The position numbers and the translations under genes were made by a program. Source: Persicaria tinctoria (taxonomy: Eukaryota > Streptophyta > Magnoliopsida > Caryophyllales > Polygonaceae). Taken from it: a stretch of 64,000 nucleotides of DNA. Location of the stretch: NCBI GenBank assembly GCA_037127255.1, contig JBANSL010000013.1, positions 68,034,188 through 68,098,187 on the forward strand. The letters are read 5' to 3'. This document shows, in pieces, positions 56,918-64,000 of this stretch (position 1 is its first letter; each line of letters opens with the position of its first letter). A model generated the notes under the pieces. The model was not told where the DNA came from. It saw nothing but the letters and a program-made list of their open reading frames with translations, and ran no database searches.

Positions 56918-56941
56918 TTACACATTTGCCTTTACAATTAT
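55856..56941. repeat. Two-copy tandem duplication, unit about 539-547 bp
   Basis: 55856-56394 and 56395-56941 align throughout: GAGGTCGGGAT, GGGTGCATATTTGGA, GGGTGGGAGGACACTTTAGC, GGGAAGAAACTCCAGGGGTG and TTACACATTTGCCTTTACA in both. The unit covers the right half of the Tourist-like element plus about 25 bp of its flank. Both units carry a Gly/Arg/Glu-rich frame (for example SDHRGEAQEIDPEDPPIEAN and SNHRGEAQEIDPEYPPIEAN). A 13-base G-run lies at 55832-55844. Confidence 0.93.
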
Positions 56942-57007
56942 TGAATAATTATTATTATTAATTTTAAATAAAGTGAAAACGTAGAGTTGTAATTTATAAT
57001 TACAAAC

Positions 57008-58320
<1,313 letters not shown>

Positions 58321-58459
58321 ATATATACACTGCATAATATATATACACTATATACACATATTTTATATAGTTAAAAAAAATACACATACTGTATAAATAT
58401 ATATAGTTTTTATTTATGATAAAAAAATCATTATATATATAATTAAACGTATTATACAT

Positions 58460-58800
58460 ATAATATTAATATATACCAAGCCGGGCCTACCGGCTTGCTT
58501 GGGCCAGTCCGGTGGGCCTATCGGATCGGGCCTGTCGGCCCGCTTGGGCTAATTGTTCTACCAAAGCTCGCTTTTTTCCCCGGGAAGGTTGGGCGGGCTG
58601 GGCGGGTTAGCCCAGGTCTGCTCATGTCAACTTATGGGTAAAAAAAACGGAAATTTCGCGGGGTGCCCTTGTGGTATTACAATTTTCACCGGGTATACAA
58701 CTCTTTTACATATTTCATGTGGTACCCTCGAGATTTTGGTATATTTCATCTCGTTCCCTCCGTTGGTTAAAACCTCTCCGTTATGAACTTAAAAAAAAAA
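58460..58800. other. GC-rich motif and MITE-like remnant
   Basis: 58480-58620 has recurrent GGGCC/GCCCG words (AAGCCGGGCCTACCGGCTTG, CGGGCCTGTCGGCCCG). 58655-58770 resembles a TIR-element fragment (GGGTGCCCTTGTGGTATTAC, then GGTACCCTCGAG). No ends could be paired. Confidence 0.3.
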
Positions 58801-59023
58801 ACGAATGAAGAAGCAGGAGAGAACGCATGCGACTTTTCAGAGAAAGAGAAGACTCGATCGGAGATCGGTTAGTCGGGAAGGAGAGGCAACACCGGAGTGG
58901 CGATATCGAATTCTGGCGACACTAAGCGGCACCGGAGCAACACTGGAGTCGACGTAGGGAAGAGAAGGTAAGTCGATTGTGAAATTTTCCGAAAATTAGG
59001 GTTCCGAATTAGAGATTTTTTGT

Positions 59024-59160
59024 TTGAATTTATGAATTTGAGTTTGCAAATTGGGGATTGTCAGTTGAATTTGTGAATTTGAGTTTGCAAATTGGGGATT
59101 CTCAAGTGGAATTTGTGAATTTGAGTGTGTAAAATTAGAGTTTTTCAGTTTGAATTTGTC
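59024..59160. repeat. Three tandem repeats of about 42-44 bp
   Basis: The unit TTGAATTTGTGAATTTGAG plus TTTGCAAATTGGGGATTCTCAG occurs at about 59029-59070, 59071-59114 and, more diverged, 59115-59156. It lies just upstream of the LSD1-like relic. Confidence 0.85.
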
Positions 59161-59204
59161 TCTAAAAGCAGTGGTCACCACCCATTTCAGTTTGAACAAG
59201 AACT

Positions 59205-60045
59205 TTGAGGGAAACGTTTATTGGGGATTATGAGTATTTGGTTTTAGCAGCATATGATTTTATCTTGTACAATGGGTATATAAATTTTGGTGTTTCATCG
59301 GCATTCACATCTCATATTTCAAACGAAGCAACCGAGGGGTCTGTGATTATAGTCGGTGCAGGGCTTGCAGGATTGGCTGCCGCTAGACAGCTACTATCGT
59401 TTTGCCTTCAAAGTTCTTGTTCTAGAAGGTAGGACCCGTCCAGGTGGAAGAGTCTATACACAGAAGATGTGCGGGAAGGGCCAATGTGCTGCAGTTGACC
59501 TAGGGGGAGTGTTATAACTGGCATCCATGCGAATCCCCTGGGGGTTTTGGCTAGACAATTGGCAATACCACTTCACAAGGTTAGAGATAGTTGCCCATTA
59601 TATAGACCTGATGATTCTCTAGTTGATAAGGACATTGATTCAAGGGTTGAATTTATCTTCAATAAGTTGCCTGACAAGATGACTAGAGCTAAGTTAAATG
59701 ATGAATGGTTTCGGAAGTGATATTTCTCTAAGATCTCTTTTAGGGACACTAAAAGAGATTTATTCTGTGGCGAAGAGGGACCGAGCTAAGTTAAATGATT
59801 AGTGGTTTTGGAAGTGATATTTCTCCAGGATCTCTTTTAGGGACACTAAAAGAGATTTAATCTGTGGCGAAGAGGGAGGAGGAAAGTCAACTACTCGATT
59901 GGCATCTAGCCAACTTGGAATATGCAAACGCTGGATGTTTATCAGAACTCTCTGTTGCCTACTGGGATCAGGACGACCCTTATGAAATGGGTGGTGACCA
60001 CTGCTTTCTATCATCATCTAATACACCACAAAGATCAGCAGGGGT
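59205..60045 (+). pseudogene. LSD1-like flavin amine oxidase (histone demethylase family) relic
   Basis: The relic covers the end of the SWIRM region and the FAD-binding start of a plant LSD1-like (LDL/FLD) protein. 59205-59400 encodes RETFIGDYEYLVLAAYDF, YNGYINFG and the dinucleotide-binding motif VIIVGAGLAGLAAARQLLSF. After a frameshift come RPGGRVYTQKM and AAVDLGG (to about 59510). Further text in shifted frames is LARQ..., KLPDKMTRAKL and [20 protein letters not shown], then [16 protein letters not shown] (60000). The Gly-rich FAD motif is intact, but the frame changes several times and a 93-bp internal tandem duplication (59689-59781 and 59782-59873) disrupts the middle. The substrate-binding and C-terminal parts are missing. 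The upstream region 58800-59200 may be its old leader. Confidence 0.85.
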
Positions 60046-60313
60046 GTTCTTGGGCAAGGAATGTGGGGCTGTAGTGTTTCGGACAAAGATTGTAAGCAAA
60101 CACAAGGGTGTTTGAGACCAGACCCGCTTTGTGGAGTTTTCCCTTCCCGAACTAGTCTGCATAAAACTCTGTTAGTACCTATAACAGTTTCTACGGGCTT
60201 GGAAAAATGCTACATTTTGGCAATATTTGCTTCATGTTTGCTGGACAATTTATGAGCTTTTTCTATCCCATTTTGGAGTTGTCTAATTTTAGTCTGTAAT
60301 TTTATCTTATTAA
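60046..60313. other. No gene identified
   Basis: Short frames only; the sequence after the LSD1-like relic has no recognisable exon. Confidence 0.35.
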
Positions 60314-60388
60314 GCCTATTAGCTCAAATGGAAGAGCAAGAGCAATGTGTTTGGACACAAAGATGTGGGTTCAAATCCCACATAGGCT
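60314..60388 (+). tRNA. tRNA-like sequence A (probably a pseudogene or SINE-type head)
   Basis: 75 bases fold as a tRNA. The acceptor strands GCCTAT / ATAGGC give 6 pairs, the D arm is GCTC-AAATGGAA-GAGC, and the T arm GTGGG-TTCAAAT-CCCAC is perfect. A and B boxes are TAGCTCAAATGG and GGTTCAAATCC. The anticodon arm is abnormal, TGTGT-TTGG-ACACA with a 4-base loop, preceded by 8 unpaired bases, so no anticodon can be assigned. No T-run terminator directly follows. Confidence 0.6.
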
Positions 60389-60578
60389 ATCTTGTTATTA
60401 AGTTATACATGTTGCAGGTCAACCAAGAATAATATATATGCAGAAAAATCCTTAAAACTTGCTAAACTACATGCATTGCACAACTACTAGTAGATCGACT
60501 TTGATTCTATGAATGATAGAAATTAAAAAATAAGGAAAATCACATGTATAAAGTTGAACTTTCTATTAAATTGAGATC
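60389..60578. other. Spacer between two inverted tRNA-like sequences
   Basis: AT-rich, 190 bp, no feature seen. Confidence 0.5.
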
Positions 60579-60647
60579 AGCCTATGCAGGATTTGAACCC
60601 GCATCTTTGTGCATGAGCACACCGCTCTACCATTTGAGCTAATAGGC
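60579..60647 (-). tRNA. tRNA-like sequence B, inverted relative to A
   Basis: 69 bases on the minus strand with the same acceptor (GCCTAT/ATAGGC), D arm GCTC-AAATGGTA-GAGC, T arm GCGGG-TTCAAAT-CCTGC and an arm TGTGC-TCAT-GCACA. It differs from A in the arms, and several differences keep pairing. Read with a wider loop the arm would offer CTCATG, i.e. a Met-like CAU, but the loop is too small for a normal tRNA. No T-run follows on the minus strand. Confidence 0.6.
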
Positions 60648-60948
60648 TTAAATTTTATCATGTGGAATAAGGGCATAAAAATATGATACTCATTAGGGCA
60701 ATGCAGTGATCATTGTGCCTATATGCTAGTAACCATTTCACCCAATCAACTTCAAATGAACTTTCACACCTAGTTTCTACTTGTTTTGTTGCATTTAAAT
60801 ATGGAAAAATAGAAAATAGATTTGAAACTTTGTGTGTAATCATGCACAATATGAAACAGACAAGTTACTTCTCTATGGAAAAATAATTCACAAAAGATCA
60901 TGACATTTTACAGACCAGGCTTTCCAGGCACTTCATGGTCAGAGGAAG
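60648..60948. other. No gene identified
   Basis: AT-rich spacer between the tRNA-like pair and the gypsy pol tail. Confidence 0.4.
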
Positions 60949-61335
60949 ATGGTTGTCCAAGAGATCCTTCTTTACTATGACCATTACCGGAAGGAAGGTA
61001 CTCCTGTAATTCTAATAAGACTTGCTTCTCGGACCTCTCGGTCAGACTACAATTTCATGATGCGTAATAGCACCATAGATGATGTCGTGCAATTATCAAT
61101 GACTCCTGGTGACATTGAGGACAACATGAAGGTTCCATTTGATGGTCCTGTCACTCGTGCAAGGGCCAAGAAGATTCAAACTGCAACTAAGGCCTTTCTT
61201 GTCCGTCACCATGGAACGTTAGAGCAAGGGTTCAGGCCACCCTGGATCACTTGGCTCAAAGTTACACCACCAGCACAAGAAGTGAGTCTGCGTCCACACA
61301 CGGAGCTCATGAAGACTCGTCTGCACCCACCATGA
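60949..61335 (+). pseudogene. Ty3/gypsy pol C-terminal tail
   Basis: The frame contains LSMTPGDIEDNMKVPFDGPV and TRARAKKIQTATKAFLVRHH, then WITWLKV. The phrase FDGPVTRARAKKxQ is typical of the last residues of plant gypsy polyproteins after integrase. The first 25 codons (VVQEILLYYDHYRKEG) are not recognised. Integrase itself is absent. The following LTR begins within the next hundred bases, which fits a pol end just before a 3' LTR. Confidence 0.6.
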
Positions 61336-61339
61336 GCCA

Positions 61340-62347
61340 ACCATACTCGACATGTCCTTGGCCACTCGACATGACCATGGGCCGAGTTGTCTTATGCATG
61401 GGCCGAGTTTGCCTTGTGCATGGGCCGAAAATTTAGTTAGTTAATTATGTTATTATTTTATGCATAATAAGGTGGAATTAATTATATCTCTTCTAGATAT
61501 AATCCTTGGCCACCAAGTTATTAAATATCTATCTTATTAGGATTTATTTATCTTAGATTTATTTCATTTATCTTTAGATAGAATAAATCTATCCAAACCC
61601 CTTTCATTTGCAAGGAATGATTGGTTAGATCTCTCATAAGTTTTCTATATATTCATGTTATGCAACTTTGAATTAATTAGATTGAATTAGAATTGAGAAA
61701 CCCCTTTATGGATTAAAGGGTTCTCGATTATCAATCCCAAAAGCTCTTGTGTTCTTGAGATTTTCGGCAATAATAAATCATCACCATCACATTGATTCCC
61801 ATCGGAAACCCTAAACCAAACACATCCTTTGAACCCTAGTTTCTGTCGCAAAAGGAGAAGCCCAGCCTTGGCGTCGGACGCGGCCAGACTCGCTCCCAGC
61901 GAGCGCGGAGCCCAGGCGCTTCACTCTCGCTACAGCTCCCGCGTGCTCCCAGGCGTCGTCGTCCGCGTTCTCCAGCGCTAGGCATCCCGCGCGCCTTGCT
62001 CCTCGCTCTCGCTCGCCATCATCCTCGCTCCCAGCGAGAGGCCGTCCGCGCATCCACCCGCGCACACCCTGAGGACCCTGTGTCCTGTGTACCGAAGTCC
62101 CAGCGCCAGCGTCCCGAGATCCTCGCGCACCCAGTCCCTCGCTTCTCTCTTTCTGTCGCTATTTCTCAGTTCTTAATTGCTGAAATTACCAAGTGTTAAA
62201 ACTGTCGCTATTTCAGAATTTTAATTACTTGTTTTAATTTGTTCCAATCAAGAGATATCAAAGAGCATTACAAGATCTTAGCAAATATACGGCGTGGTTC
62301 TTGATCTTGAGCCCACAGGCGAAGGATCGGGTATCCCAAACGTATCA
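61340..62347 (+). mobile_element. Gypsy LTR (left boundary not resolved)
   Basis: The segment ends CGTATCA at 62347 and is followed by a primer site. Its first half is AT-rich and its middle (61850-62160) GC-rich. Words such as CTCTCATAAGTTTTCTATATATTC (about 61633; TATA-like CTATATA) suit an LTR promoter. No second LTR lies in the window, so the start is estimated. Confidence 0.5.
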
Positions 62348-62349
62348 AG

Positions 62350-62360
62350 TGGTATCGGAT
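62350..62360 (+). other. Primer binding site, atypical
   Basis: TGGTATCGGAT keeps the first seven bases of the iMet site TGGTATCAGAGC and then diverges. It is 2 bases after the LTR end. Confidence 0.55.
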
Positions 62361-63366
62361 TTCAGGTTAATGCAAGTTCTTTACTCTCTTGATTTCTTAT
62401 TTGAGTTATTTATTTTTCGTGCCTATTTCTCACCATAGCCGCTGCATAAAAGTTAAATCTTTATTATTCACCCATCAAAATTGGCACTTTATTTTTGTTA
62501 TTCTTTGTTTGGATTTTTAATTTCGAAGATATTGAGTTCTTGACTGCAAGTTGTGATCTTTTATTCCTAGTTGCTACATATCATACCTATGACTGTGATT
62601 CTTGGATTAAAAGCATTATATGAACTTGCACCACTAAAGAACCCATATTTCTCCAGTTTCTAGCCTATTTTCCCTATTTTCTTTATTTTTGCTTACTTTT
62701 AGATCATCGTAGCTTGTTATTTTTTTATTATTTTATTTTTTGTCTCTTATTTTCGGTTCCTGCTTTGTAATTACAGCAGCTATTTTATAGCCAAAAAAAA
62801 AAACAAGAGAAAGAAAGAAAAGTTTAGCATACATTACATTGTTGAGTTAGTAACTCTTCCTTTGTTCATTCTTTTCTTGCTACTTGTTAGATGATCTAAT
62901 CGGTTTTAAGCATTACAAAAGAACCCTACTTGTGTGATTTTGTGCTGTGCCGACACTGGAGCCTTGGTCACACCCCTCTTTCTCTGAACCGGGTTGCAAC
63001 CGTCAGATAATAGTTGACGGAGTGTGTGCACTTGATTGCCCTTGTGATCGATATTGTCGATTATTACACCTTCTTATTATTCAAGCATCACATTGTACAT
63101 CTTATTCTTCCACAATAAGCCGCTTGTTTATACTTGCTATCCGTGATATCCGACTTGTGGTTGATTTTATTTGCAATTTGATTATTACTTGCTGTCTTCA
63201 ATATTGCAAAATTCTGTGTCCAGAGGAATTGCTTGAATATTGTGCGTTGTTTTCTCGCTCTTTGATTTCTAAAACTTGAATCACTCTTAGGAATCACTAG
63301 ATCTTGCATTACTTGGTTTCTGGTCTTTGCTTCGTTTACTTGTTGCTCTTCTGATATTGTAGGAAC
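62361..63366. other. Untranslated leader of the gypsy element
   Basis: T-rich, about 1 kb, no gene on either strand. The frame at 62947-63279 has no domain. Gypsy elements commonly have such leaders before gag. Confidence 0.5.
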
Positions 63367-64000
63367 ATGTCGAACGATAGCAACCCCAACCCTTCCCCTA
63401 CCCCACCTGCTGGCATTTCTGCTTCTGATATGCAGTTCATTATTAAATCTGATGTACAAGAATCTACTCTGGTTGTGCGTAAGGAATTGGCAGAGGCTGA
63501 AAATTGTCGAGCTATCGAACGTCAAGAGGACCGCGTATTTTACTCTGACCTCATCAAACAGGCAGTCGCGCGGAAATTGGAAGAGGCAAAACAGGCGGAG
63601 GCTTCTGGATCTACCCCTCCCTCTGGAGGAAGGCCGCCTCCACCACCCCCCAGATACTACACCTCCTTCAGGTAATGTTCCACCTACAGGTAACCCCTCT
63701 TATTCGGTTAAACCTCCCCCTTCTGGTCAATTACATTATCAGCTTAAGTCTGCTACTCCTAACCCTTTCACTGGAGAGAATGACAACGATGCTCTACCGG
63801 GCTTCAATGGCCACCAGGATCGTCGTGAGCACACCCCACCACGGCATCAGCAAGGGAGGCCACATCAGCGTCCGCAACAGCCATTTTATACTCGTGCTAA
63901 CTGGGATGATAGCCGCAACAATAATGATCTAAATGAGACGCCACATTTAGAGGATGCTTACCATGAGGTAAATCCTAACTTTGATGATTTACCCCCTCCT
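63367..64000 (+). pseudogene. Ty3/gypsy gag start, frameshifted, runs off the right edge
   Basis: The ATG at 63367 gives MSNDSNPNPSPTPPAGISAS followed by a helical, Glu/Lys/Ala-rich segment (KELAEAENCRAIERQEDRVF, AVARKLEEAKQAEASG) and a Pro run. At about 63648 a C-run shifts the frame: the original frame ends at 63675, while the alternative frame continues open to the edge with TPPSGNVPPTGNPSYSVKPP, QGRPHQRPQQPFYTR and DAYHEVNPNFDDLPPP. The shift is most likely a one-base indel in the C-run; a sequencing error is possible. Position after LTR, primer site and leader supports gag. Confidence 0.65.

Overview
The window is nuclear DNA of a flowering plant, probably a eudicot. The evidence is intron-containing plant genes with GT/AG junctions, plant Ty1/copia, Ty3/gypsy, L1, hAT, CACTA, Stowaway and Tourist-type repeats, initiator-Met tRNA primer sites, and an inserted piece of plastid DNA. 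No species is named because nothing in the sequence fixes one.

Host genes are few. (1) An intronless, divergent MAP kinase lies on the minus strand at 7107-8285 with its own TATA box. (2) A canonical three-exon SUMO gene is at 26761-28735 on the plus strand. (3) A second, strongly diverged SUMO-like gene is at 32578-33549 on the same strand. It has the same intron positions and an unusual 80-codon first exon, and a broken copy of its first exon and intron lies at about 41930-42390. Gene relics include an ARM-repeat-like exon (6371-6579), an exon-like open stretch (2344-2775), a captured DExH helicase exon (14350-14520), a degraded LSD1-like flavin amine oxidase (59205-60045) and two tRNA-like sequences (60314-60388, 60579-60647).

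The rest is a layered record of transposition. 1-2280: 5' end of a minus-strand LTR element with an hAT MITE in its LTR. 2821-5807: truncated copia 5' end and a 5'-truncated L1. 8905-9550: a long foldback MITE inside a local duplication. 9864-16073: a 6.2 kb CACTA element with TAG target duplications, holding two Tourist-like elements and captured gene pieces. 19706-25937: a complete but dead minus-strand copia element. 30431-30749: a tiny L1 tail. 34390-39348: a dead plus-strand copia element with TA..TA LTR ends, inserted into the tip of a Stowaway MITE. 39756-41801: a solo LTR split by an hAT element that carries a BED-finger exon. 42924-44323: a second copy of that hAT. 44324-54306: two related copia elements head to head, one interrupted by plastid DNA, an LTR-like insert and a SINE, the other inserted in an L1 ORF1. 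54844-56917: a 2 kb Tourist-like element with a 539-bp tandem duplication. 57008-58320: a TA-rich compound microsatellite. 60949-64000: a gypsy pol tail, an LTR and the start of another gypsy element running off the right edge.

Target-site duplications read directly from the sequence make much of this nesting order recoverable. I found no CRISPR array, operon, phage or new defence-type system. The most notable biology is the SUMO pair plus pseudogene, the paired tRNA-like sequences, the plastid mosaic and the hAT pair with a discordant junction. Homology statements rest on recognising motifs by eye; no database search was run.
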